A stretch of 64,000 bases of DNA, taken from the NCBI GenBank assembly GCA_003342895.1, contig PTFA01000159.1, positions 2,341,233 to 2,405,232 of the forward strand. Reading direction: 5' to 3'. The notes under the pieces are model-generated. The model saw only the letters and a list, made by a program, of their open reading frames with translations. It was not told where the DNA came from and did no database searches. The DNA is from Casuarius casuarius. Lineage: Eukaryota; Chordata; Aves; Casuariiformes; Casuariidae. The position numbers were made by a program, and so were the translations under genes. Positions 1 through 12,200 of the stretch are shown here, one piece after another. The stretch's first letter is position 1; each line of letters starts with the position of its first letter.

Positions 1-203
1 AGCCTTATCTGTAATTGGAAAGGCAGGCTTTTAAAATGCATGTTTTTAGCTTTAATGCCCAGCTTCCAAAGGATGAAGAAGAAAAGCGCTACCTTTTAAG
101 CCAGGATGCTCTGAGGATTGACTCGATATTTGAGTTCTACACATTGCTAATGGTGAAGGCCTGACATACTTAGCATCCTTTTAATTTGATCTATCAAAAG
201 TAC
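1..203 (-). other. PPP1R21 intron 11 (partial)
   Basis: Sequence downstream of the exon 11 donor. The expected next exon (SLEEECESS.. in human) is not found here and must lie beyond the window edge. Confidence 0.7.
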
Positions 204-292
204 CTTTTTAATTGGTAAGGAAGGATCTTTCTTAAAAAGCATAAGTATGAAGATAAATGTTCTGCGAAAGCCTTCAACTTCACAGCTGTTTC
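204..292 (-). CDS. PPP1R21: PPP1R21 coding exon 11 (residues 335-363 plus two bases)
   Basis: An 89-nt exon with acceptor CTTCCAG and donor AAAAG|GTACTT. It begins ETAVKLKAFAEHL and ends LPYQLK, with AG of a serine codon left for the next exon, which is not in the window. This is the last PPP1R21 exon visible here. Confidence 0.94.
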
Positions 293-3200
293 CTGGAAGG
301 AAAACAACAACATGAGTATTTTTGTAGAGTGGAGATCTTTCTCAAGGCTAAAACCAAGAAATCTTACCAGCACTGTCACAGTATCTTCTGTAATGCTCTC
401 AAACAAGTGAAGCATTCCTTCCTCCAGAGGGCGAACATACGATGCATTTTCATGAAGATACTGTGAGAACTGAGTACAGAAAGATTTAAAATGGTGCTTG
501 CTGTATGCTTTGGCAAACTGTTTCAAGTTACCAATTGAACAGTTCACTTTCACATAGAACCTTTAATCTTGGATAATCCCAAAGAGGTCGATTATAAAAT
601 GTAACAGTGAAGTGATGTACAGCCACCTCTTCTACAGGGTAAACTAACATATAACTTGAGGGAAAGCGGGATATAGTGAAGACTAATGGAAGTTCAGGCA
701 AAACCCCACCTACAGCTTTCCACAGTACCCTATCTCCCTTTAACCGCCATGCATAGCACATCAAACTTCTGCTTTTCAAGTACAAGGTTTTGCATTCCTC
801 AGAGCTCTACTACATCAAATTAAGGCTAGTTTCATGCATCCATTAAGCTGCCAAAATGAGTTATCCTACTTTCCTCACACCTGCTGTTCACATACCACCC
901 CTTGTCCTGTGCATCAGCACAAACATTTGCACAGCCATACTGCACATAGTCTGGGTTAAAACTAACAACAAAAAAAAAAAGGTAAATTTTAATCTGGATC
1001 TGTTTCTAATCCAGTTTGCTGCATTAGTCAGAACACACTTATGCCAATGCAAAGGAGGAAGCGGTAACTAATCAAAGGGAGAACTGCTACTTTCAGTAGC
1101 TATGCCAGGTTAGAGCAATTGTGAAACTTCGGCATCATATGGCTGCCTGACTTTGCTAAAAGTACCTTAAATACCTTTGTTTTCAGGTATATACTTTGGG
1201 GGAGGGGGGAATCTATAAGAGTTATTTACTCTTTCACACAATCGAAATGTAGCAGTAACATCAGCTTTTGACTTTGATACCACAGTATTACAAAAAGCTT
1301 TTTCCATAGATTGACATACATAGCCAAAAGTAATCTTGGTTTTTATTTTGCCCCACAGGAAGGTACCTTCACCTTTGATTATCTACATTACAAAAGTAGC
1401 TAAAGATCCCAGGCAAGTAGGGTATGATAAGTTTCCATTTAATTATTTATTATTATGATGCAGAAACACAGTGTTAACAAGAAGAGAGATGCTTAGCTCT
1501 CATTCATGCATGCACAAATCTGGATGGAATTAGGGAAAATTCTTAAATCTAAGGAAGAAACACCACATGCAGAATGCTTCTGACTTATATTGCAAGAGGA
1601 CTGGAGTTATTTGGTATGATGCTGAAGACCCAATAGAACCCAGCAATCCAATACTTAAAGAGAAAAGGAATACTTGAACCTGGAAGGGAATTGTCCACAT
1701 CTACTTTGAGTGTTTGTTGGGGGAAATAGCTTGAAAGCGCCAGACAAAACCTGGAGTTAGGGAAAAATAAATCAGTGCGAGTGTGCTAAGCCACTACATG
1801 ACACTAATGTCTCATTTTCTCTACTGCATTAAGGGGAGATTTTTTTGAACCACTCAGTGGAGGAGATAAGATCACACTGAGAACACTTGCCAAGCAAATA
1901 GATAACCAAAAATAGAGGAGCAGCTTCAGTGAGTGACAGAAGATGCTCAGCTGCTGGAAAGCCACAGCAAGAGCCCTGAGCAGTAGGGTGCACTGAGGCA
2001 ATTTGGTTACAGATAAACCAGAATAGGGGCAGACTACAAGAGATAATTATGAGGACAAACAAAGCCTGAACTACTGAATCAGAGTCAATTATCAGAAGAA
2101 TCAAATTACAGTTCTGATTAAGTTGCAAATTTCAGCTGTGTGAAAGTACTTTTCTCTGCTGAAAAGCAATGGGGAAGTGTTAACCATGACACTAAGAACA
2201 AAAAAAGTGCAAGAAGCGATGGCTAAGAAATCTGATTTTTACTCACTTAGTATAAATTCCATTAATATCTGCAGAATCCAATCACCATAGTACGCCATGT
2301 AGGCAAGGAGACAGCTCCTGCCCCAAAGAATTTGGAAGATGACAGAACAGCATAGTTTTCGCAAGAAGGATGTGCTATCTTGAGTGTGTTTAGTGGCAGG
2401 AACAAGGAAATCCTGTTCTTTCTCAGATTAAGATCTATGCTGAACCTCTGAGAAAGTATATCCTGATTCAAATAGCTGAAAGGACTAAGAAGGTAAATGG
2501 ACTGGGATTTCTCTAGTAGATAAACATCTTCACACACATATTTGTTGACTGCAGAGAGATTAAAGAGGTCCTTCCAAGAACAAGAAAGTTTTGGGATAGT
2601 TTACATTGCCACTACACATGCTACAACCATTTAATGAACAAAAATGTCTATTTCTGTGGCTTAAGTCTGAGCCCTTCAAACTATTAAATTGAAATTATCA
2701 TCTGAATTCGAAAATAAACTAGGTTATCTGACAACCAAAATATGCATAGGTCCATTGGCACTATGAATTCAACAACTTAGATATTAAAGTAAGTTTACAG
2801 CAAAGCATACACATATTCATGCCCCACACATCTTTGTGCATAAAGTTCTATTTTGTGCTTGATGGCATAGAGAAATCACAGGCAGCAGCTTAACAGCTCT
2901 GAGTATGTTCTCAGAAAAATCTTCCCAGAGTTGCATGGAAAAAGCAGGGCTTTTTAAAACATAATTTCAACATGCTTTACAGACATGACACTTCAGAACA
3001 CTTACAGGAAAGATGGTAACACAGATAACCCCAAACCATATTATAAAGTTAATGTTTGATGATGGAACAGAGTCCAAGTTCTCTCCTACAGAAACCTACC
3101 TTACATCCAGTTGATTTCACACTACAGTTAAACACAGGACATTTTGTTCCAACATTTTCCATCCCCCATTCTATTTTTACAGTAACTAAGACAAGCATAT

Positions 3201-6200
3201 ACTCTAACAGTGCAATATTTAGGTATTTTAAAGCAGTCACCTAAACTTTTCATAAATGCAAATTGAATTAGCACTTACAAAAGAAGCTTTGCTCTATCAT
3301 GTTGCTCTTGTAGCAAAGGCATAAGAGAAGATAATTCCCAGCAACTATACCCTTGCCGCATTCCAAGAATCCGGCCAGTAGAAAAATCCTCCCATGAAAG
3401 ACAGGCTGCCCTCAGGAGCATATTTTTAGCATTCCAGTAACAGTGGTTGAAGAAGCTTCCATGATCAAAATTATATGATCTTGAAAGTCTTGAAAAGACT
3501 TGAAAGAAATCTTGATCTTGAAAGAAATATAACTGAAGAAATATAACTGAATAAACTTTTAATTGACGTTAGTAAGCTTTACCTTCTGATTTAATGGTGA
3601 TATAGTGTCTGTTGCAGAATCAACAGGAAATATCTGGACTTTCTGCTCAGTGTACGTGTGAAAGTTCAGAAGAGCTGTTACAAGATCTTGAACAAAAGCT
3701 AGGGCCTGCCCAGCGAGGTCTCGCAACTTCAGCTGTAAAGACAGTTATAAAAAAAATTATATCTGAGATGTACCTATTTAAATAAAGAAAAATATTCTAT
3801 AGTTAAATATAAAAAAATTAATTCACCATCTATGACTCCTTTCTCATTACTAGTTCAGCCCCAAAACACAGGATAACAGCAACTATCTATACCTTAATAA
3901 TTTTAAGTTTAATAAGTTTACCTAACTACAACACCATTTAGAACTGCATACTTTTCCATGAAAACAGAAACTGTTTTTATTACATATAACAGGTCTAGCC
4001 CACAGTGAGATAAGTAGAAGACTTACTCTTCCACATGAATACAATGCAAACTGTACCTTCGCAAAGTGCAAAGGCTTTGTGGACAGAAATTCCCCTGGAG
4101 TATCATGATAATATGAAGATGACCTATCTTCTGCCATTTAGAGTCACTAAAATGACTGTTTTTATTCTATATCTGTAGAAAGTTAGATCTTTACATTTGA
4201 AGCCACAAAAGTGCTTACCTGGTATCTTCTGTTGTGTAATGGTACATTCAGAGCATTGTACCGATTAGATCCTACAGGACAAAAACCAAGTTATGTATAC
4301 TTATTAAATCATACTTTCCAGATAGAATATTTATTAGTAAATAATGATTTTAAATTGAAATTTTTCAGTGCAGAAGTATTAGTTACTGAAAATACCCAAG
4401 CAATTGACTTCAATAAAGTAAGCCTAAACATCCTCATTTAAGAGCTGCTACCATGACCAACAGTGGAGAAAGCACTTCCATACTTGCCTCAGATTGTATC
4501 ACATTTATCCACCCAAAATCCCTAAAGTTTTGATATAAAAACATCAGCAGCCTTATACTGTTATCCAAAAGATCAATATTATTCACTAAACAACAGTGAA
4601 GGGTCTTAAAAATCCTTAAAGAACTCAGCATGATCTTCAAACTTCAATTATGTCCCAGAGACAGTCAAATAAGACAAATTATTCTTACATGATTTTCTTG
4701 TAGTTTGGTTTGTGTTTAAAAAAAAGCTCCTGTGTCTACCTGATTTGTTGATTACTTAGAATTAACTCTACTCTCCACACATTTAAGCGTTCTGTTCCAG
4801 TTACAGAGCACCTTGGTAACTCCTAAATTAAAGGAAATTTCTATTTTTTTTTATTTTTATTTTTATTTTTTAAAAAGAGGCGTAAGAGGCGTAGGAGTAT
4901 TTGTATCCAGAGAACAGTTCAAAGCTTTATGCATTTAAATATATCATGTCCAAACTCAATTAAATAGCCACTTTAGATTAAATTTGCACACAAAGAAATC
5001 TACAGCTTCTGTAACAACTTATTGCTCTTTTTGTATCATTCATCATTGGCAAGTAACACAAGCAAAGTGCTAAAAAGGCTCTGTCCAAAATTACCACATC
5101 CTACTATTAAGGAATTAAGAAAACTTTCTTGCTATCTTTTTACTCTTCAAGTGATGCTTAGCAATCAAACAGATAATCTGATACTTCACTTTCTTGCACC
5201 AGTGCTGCTGAAACTGAAGCAAGCTGCGAGTAACCAGCTACAGTCTATGGCAAGATATTTCTAATCCACAGCAAACAAACATTCCTGACTTTCTCTTATT
5301 CATCTTTCAGAGATCTGTTCATTATTTGCAATGTTTTCCACTCGAGCAAAAACATTATAGCATGTGATCACAGCAGTTGAGTGAGCAGCTAAACAAATTA
5401 TTTGCATCACTTCTCACTAAAATGAAAGCCACCTGTCCTAGTCAGCCAATGAAGCCAGAGCAGCATAAATCAGCAGCAGCAGCTGCCAGGCAAATAACCT
5501 TTACTGGCAAGAAGGAAGAGAGAAGTGGAAAAGGATATCAAATCAAAGCACCAACACCTAAGCATAATGTGTCATAGGACACACTTCCTGGAGAGAGGAT
5601 GATGCCAGCATCTGCAAGAGGAGACTCTCACTGCATTGCCACCCGATCAGAGCACCTGGAAGCTGTGGTGGACAGATGAGCGAACTTTTGCCTTAAACAT
5701 TTCTTGGTACATAAGGTGCAAGCAAACCATAACCCCAAACAAGCCATCTGTCCCTGGTGGAAACAGGACTAAGCTGCTGCAGCCCCTGAAATGGTCTCCC
5801 TGCGACCACCCGGGACACACCGAGCCTTGCGCTGAACCACACCACGATCGGGCAAAGACTTTGGGACCTGGACTGTAAATTATTGCTGTTTTTAGCACAA
5901 CTTCTATAAAACTTGCTTAGCATGAGTAGCTAAATTTGCTGAAGCCTTAGGCTGCACTCCCTAGTTCAGTGAGAAAGGGCCCCAGAGCTGGTGCAGGCTG
6001 GAACGATAAGGGAGTTACCAGCAATCTGCATCCCTGTGCACTGCTGAAACAGTGCTAATTGCTGGAGTTACCACCTCTTTGTCAGGACCTTGAGAGATGA
6101 TGGCAGGACCCAAGGAATGAAGACACACCTGTCGGCAGAAACTGCAACAGTAAAGATAAGGGAGGAAACAAACAGCCTGCCTAGGAACAACGATGAGACC

Positions 6201-9200
6201 CAATAAGGAGCAGGAGACCCCAGACCCCCAAAATTACTATTGGTCTGAACTACCGCGTGAGGGGTGGGAAACTTAATTTGAAAAAGCTATAATTGCCCAG
6301 GGATCTCTTTGTTCAGGGTCCCTCTTCGGAGGTACCCAACTCGAGCTGTAACCACTGCACGCATGTCATTACAATTTAATTATTTAATTTGCCTTGATTT
6401 GGCTCGGAGCTTTTCAGGGGGAACCTAGGGTTGGACCCTGCTCGAGTTGTAATTACTGCACGCGCATCGCCAAAACTTACACCCAGGGTGAAGAGGACCC
6501 ACCTACCACCAGACAGGAGCCCCACCGCCGAGACTCCCAAAGGAAGAGGACTAACGGGATGCCGCTGGATCCACGGGTGGTGATATCTTTCTTTCTTTCT
6601 TTCTCTCTTTCTCTCTCTCTCTCCCTCCCTTTTCCTCTCTTTTTCCTTCTCTTTTGTTGAATGTTGGTAAGATCTGTTTGAAACATGTGGCACGGGACTT
6701 ATCTAGCTAGTTGCATTATTCGCCATTGAATTATCCTATTTGACCACACGCCTTATCTTTGTGTTAACAAATCTTAAAACTAGTTGGCTGGTGTCGTTTC
6801 ACCTTAATTCAGTCCAAGGGCATCACGAACTTGGTTGTTGGTCCCAAGGGGAGGGAGGTCGTCCTGAACGACTCCTTTCGGGCCGCGATAGAAGCCTCAC
6901 CTCTGCAGCACCCAGCCAGATCTGCTTTTGGAGAATCTAAGGCTTGTCAAAACACTCTCTACATTTAGAACTGAAAAGGGGGGGGGGAACCTGCTACCAA
7001 TGAAAATTTGAAAACTACAGGAAACAACAACCTCTGTTTCTAGTTCTCTGCTACAGCTCACTACTTTCAACTCTTCCTGTATTCCAGTCCATGCTAGTTG
7101 CACTGCCTGCCTACTCAAGGACAACCTACTATTCAAGCTATTTAGGACAGCACACAGTACTGATCCAGCACACACAAACCGATTCTGGTACCAAAGTGGT
7201 GCAAAGGTTGATCGTTCCTAACTTCATGGTATTCTCCGCACTTCTGTTCATTTATTCACAGTTGGAGAGAAGGAAGAAAAAAGGCTAATTCAGGTCACAG
7301 TTCCTGTCCCAAACTCAAAATATTTTTTCCCCCCAGAAGATGAATAGACATAGCAAGATAATATCATAGCTTTGAAGTCATATTCAGAAGAACAGAGGAT
7401 CTGCTACAGAGTGAGGTGTGATTTCTGTTTGCTCTCTAAAACTAGAAAAATCAAAGTAGACTTACTAGAGCTTGAGAGGGGAATATGGCTCGGTTTCTGC
7501 TTAGTGAGATTCATTTCACAATTTAGAGACAAAAACATAAAACTGAATGTCCTAAAGAATTTTAACATTGTTCATAACACATGAAGTTCAACTCAGATGT
7601 GTCTGCTACTTTAACCAAGAAAGTTACTGATGAATAAAAAAAGTCCAAATTCATTGGAGTGTGCTTGTTCTATTATTTGCTTGAAAACCAATGCAGTACC
7701 ATTTGTGTTTATTGAACACAGTACAGAACTGTGTGCAATAAACCATGGATAAGAACTAGTTTAGCTGTTCTGTGATCCAGACATGCTGACAGACTTCCTG
7801 CTGCTAATGGTCCAAATTTAAGTATTGGTGTGACGTTTCTGCATCCACTACTTTATTCCCATCTTAACTTACTGTAACTCTTGAATATACCTTGCCAAAA
7901 TAATATTCTCCGAGATGATTACCTAAAGAAATCTTTGTGGAGAGACAGGTAAATTGACAGACTGACAGTGTTCCTTGATTTTTTTTTTAAACAATATTCT
8001 GTCAACACTAAGCCAGTCCGATAAATACTTGAAAAGCTTCCAGGAGCTTTAATTTGTATTTGCTATATAAATGACAACTTGATATTTTCAGATCACTAAA
8101 CAAAAGATGACTAGTGTCATGTATATGCATTACAATAAGCTCCAGGAGTCTGTCTATTCAGATGTCCAACTCTTCTTGCATCTAGCATATTTTAATTCAT
8201 GATGATTGTATTACCTCCAGATGGGTACCCAAATTCAGCAAGAGCACCAAGAAAAACCCAAACCAAAGCAATACCTACTTGTGTCATTAAAAGGTACTTT
8301 TTCATTGATTATGCATAGAGATTCTTCCAGTCTACTGCCCAAAGCTGCTTGAAGATTCTTCAACTGTTGCTGGCTAAATAACAACAACAAAAAAAACAAA
8401 TACAATGTAAATCCTTACAGTTTAATTAGTATCACCACCACTGTAACTCACCCTAAGCCTCCCTGGGGTTAACAGATCTCTCTTCCCAAAAGTTAGATAG
8501 AAGTAAGACAGTAAGAGTCACCTCTTTCGTGTCAAATTTAGAACATGACAGTATTTCAACCCCTAACAAAATGCAGCAAAAGAAGCAAGAAAGTGTGGTA
8601 AATCTTAGAGCACTATTCTTGAGAAATTCAGCTTACTTTGAAGTTAATCTTTACATTACTTTCCAATACTGCACTCATGATACAAGCTATATTAAAGTAT
8701 TCTATTCACTGGAACACAAATGGGCCTTTAACTTAGTTACCTCATATAGTATTCCAACATACATGAAGTGAGTTTTTGACAGTTCAGGTAAGTACGCTAC
8801 CTCATTATTAGAAATACATCATGAGCTTTTCAGAGTCCTGTATTTAAACATTGCTCTGTTATGGCACATTCTTAAGAGATTTGACAATTATGTTTCAGCT
8901 GCATTCTAAAGTGATTTTTTCCCCCTACATCTGCTTATGTATATTAGATGTGAATCTATGCTATGATGATTGCTAATACCATTACTCCAGATGCTCGAGA
9001 CGAACAGTATCATGTTCCAGCATTATATATGTATGCTAACAAAGATATTGATTTTTCAGACCAAATTCCACACCTTACCCAACTCAGGCCCTCAATTCTT
9101 CACCGTTTTGTTTCCAGTCTGACATCTAGAACTCCTGCACATATATTGGATGGTGGAAGGGAAGGTGTCAAAGTGATAGCTTGTTTTACATTCAACATGT

Positions 9201-12200
9201 CAATCAACACAAATAGGGAAAGAGAATCCAAATAAAGAAATAAAATATGAAGAATTTGACCAAGAAGTATCTCGTGTACATTACTAAAGATTTTTCTTGA
9301 AGAGCAGCCCAACAAATTGCACAGAAACTGTAGAGTATGAAGTGTAACAGCACTGGACACATTAGAAACCGTGGAATATGAACAACATCGGGCATGTTAG
9401 AAAACTCAAACTCTAAGACAAACTGCAAAAGTATTTCCCAGTAAAGGAATGGTAAACAAGTAGTTTGATATATTTTGTTTCATGTTTTGCCCTTTCATTT
9501 TCAAGGCACAGGCTGTCAAGCCTGGTATCCCCTGGCTTTTTGGATTAAAGCTTGGATCACAGAGGCAAAGGGATCCCTTCTCACTGAAAAAGTGGGGAAA
9601 AAGCAAAAACCAGCATTTTCATGAAGTTTTCCTCTCCGTCAAGTGTTCATTAGATATCGATTTCAGCATTTGAGATAACATCAGGAATTTATTTTTAATT
9701 TTAAAAGCCTCTTGTCTTAAATGGTAGACACCTTGCCTTACAATGACATTAATTACCCAGTAATCATGGAATTTCCTATGACAGACAAGCTCTAAGTTCC
9801 ATAGAAACAGAACAGAACAATACTACCTTTTAAACCTATGCTATGCCTCACAGAAGAGTGAGAGCGCGCACATGCAAACAGGATTAAAAACTTCCACCCT
9901 CTTTAAGTCATATTGTAAGTGAAACTGATCTATATTAGAAGAGAATTATTAGAATTCAAGGATGTTCCTATCTATCAAAATAATTAAAATACATGATTCA
10001 GGGTTACCATTTGAAAGGGGAAAGGAACTTCTCATCTGACCATTTACCATACATTTTATCCATTACTTAAAAAGCTTTACACTGTGCATAAGTTTAAGAA
10101 AAAAATGCATCTTAAAAAAAAGTACTGCCTAACTTCATTTGACCCACAGTCCTCAACTTCTTCCTGTTTTCTATAGCTTATCTTCAAGACAATTTAAGAA
10201 TTCCAAAACTAACAATAAACTTAAAATATTCTAGCTGAGTATGCATTATACCTGAAGCAAAAAATATTGTCCAAGAGGCATTTGAGGCAGGGGGATTTTT
10301 GAAACTGCCTTTTAGCAGGTCAAGTTTCAGCATATAAATACCTCACCCAAACTGTTTTTAAAAGCAGTGTGTAAAAACTCACACATCTATGTTTCATACA
10401 AGTTCAACAGTTTCTTTCCAGTTGATAGTGTTCCATTGCAAATAAAACCTGCAATCATTCATCAGCTTTACAGCTACCTGCAATAGCTTGGCAGCTCTTA
10501 CTAAGAGGGGTTTTGTCTACATCTATGTAAACGACTGTCTAGTTACATACTCAGCAGAAGGAAAAGAGATCCAAGCCGCATGGCCTTGATGTTAATGTGC
10601 TGTTGCCCTGTGCTTTCGGTTTTATCAGTATTGTTTTTTTTAAACCAGTTATTTCTCCCCTTGAAGTAACCCAACCTATTTTTTAAAGCAGCTATTTCTT
10701 TAAATCAATTTTTTCATTATATTAAATAAAAACACTTACCATTCTTCAGTTCGAAGCCTACAGTCCTTAGCTTCTCTTTCTAGTGTCTGAGACTTGATCT
10801 TTATGTAAGAAGATAATCTCACAATGTAAGTACTGACAGAGCAAAATATTTAATTTCAAAAATTTCAAGTTTATCAAGTAACAAAAAAGCCCCTTACTTC
10901 TAATTTGGCTTTATCATTCTGCAGCTTTTCTATGGTATCCATGTATTTCCGCGTTAAACTGTCCACCACAGCTTGATGCTGGGCAGCATCAGTTTCCAAA
11001 ACCTCAAGTCTGCTTCTCAGCTCTGCTTCTAAACGTTTGTGCTGCTCATCTGCTTCAAAGAACTACAATGAGAAAAGCAAGTCTCATGTGCAAGAGCTTC
11101 ACTTTCATTTAGCACTATGGAATCTAGCCCTATCAATTATACCAATTAAGTCCACATTAATAACAAGTATTCCCTTACTAACTCTCAGATGAGTTTATGT
11201 TGGTATTTGCAGAAAAAAGATTGAGGAACAAAGTACTTAGAGTTTACTAAAGTTCTGCAGTATCAAGCATTTTAAAATACTACTGATAAATAGACACTTG
11301 CAAAAAAGATTTCTTGTTTAGCTTAATTTTCCTGAAAGTTTTCTAAACCAGTGAAACATTCTATTTTGACAAAGTAGTTCTTGCCAGTTTGCAGAAAATA
11401 TTTTAAGTTTTAAAGCAATTCTGAAACTGTGAGTGAAGAAAAAGCTTCCACCCAATACCAACTATATAGCTATTTTCAATACAGTACCTGAGTATCACCA
11501 AGAGTTACAAAACTAAATGAGAGAACCATCTATTGGTATGTGAATTATTCCACATACTTCCTTAAGAATCTGAAGTCAAGCTACTTTCATTTGCCAAGCG
11601 AATATCTTTATAAACAATCCTGGCTAACCTAATCCACTATTCTGCATACAACGAAGCTTCTAAATGCACTAATTTTCAAGTGCTATTTTATTTTCTCCAG
11701 CTTGGTTTGCATGACCATTTTTCTGAAAGAAAGAAAGATTCAGAGTTTTACTCACAAGTATATGCAATCGTTCATTCTCTTCTATCTTCTTCTGAAGATC
11801 TTCATTGAAGACACTTTTCTGCTCTTGACTCAACTGAGATGAAGATTCTCCACTTTTCTAAAAGAAAGCATGCATCCATTATCACATATCCCCAGATATC
11901 TGAAAACACTTCCTATCACTTAATTTCCTTCTGTAGAGGCACACAAATATATTTAACTTAAACTAACATACCTAAGTATCTTGCACACAATGAGCCCAAA
12001 AGCAGCATTTATTGTATAGTGGTAGAATGCTCATTAGATATGGGTTAAGAAAAGAAACAGTCACTACTCAGACCTCACATTCATAGACACAAGAAATTGG
12101 TTATATGGGCAAGTTACCACCATTTGAATCTTTCATGATTCCAAGCAGTCAGCGGTATTAAACCCCATGCAGAAAGACTTACTGGGTTACTGGAGCTCTG

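Larger units (their letters stand above)
4272..8278 (-). other. PPP1R21 intron 7
   Basis: A 4.0-kb intron. It carries an (ATTTTT)n tract near 4841-4870 and the probable LTR insertion at about 5900-6945; the rest is unremarkable AT-rich DNA. Confidence 0.7.

Noticed and set aside
194..553. One 119-codon minus-strand ORF covering PPP1R21 exons 10 and 11
   Set aside because: It is two exons joined by the short open intron 293-367 plus intronic ends; annotated as separate exons.
528..785. 85-codon minus-strand ORF in PPP1R21 intron 9
   Set aside because: No family resemblance and no matching splice sites in the PPP1R21 phase; human PPP1R21 has no residues between exons 9 and 10.
5636..5878. 80-codon plus-strand ORF beside the LTR, considered as a retroviral remnant
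   Set aside because: No retroviral motif could be recognised, so no coding remnant is claimed.
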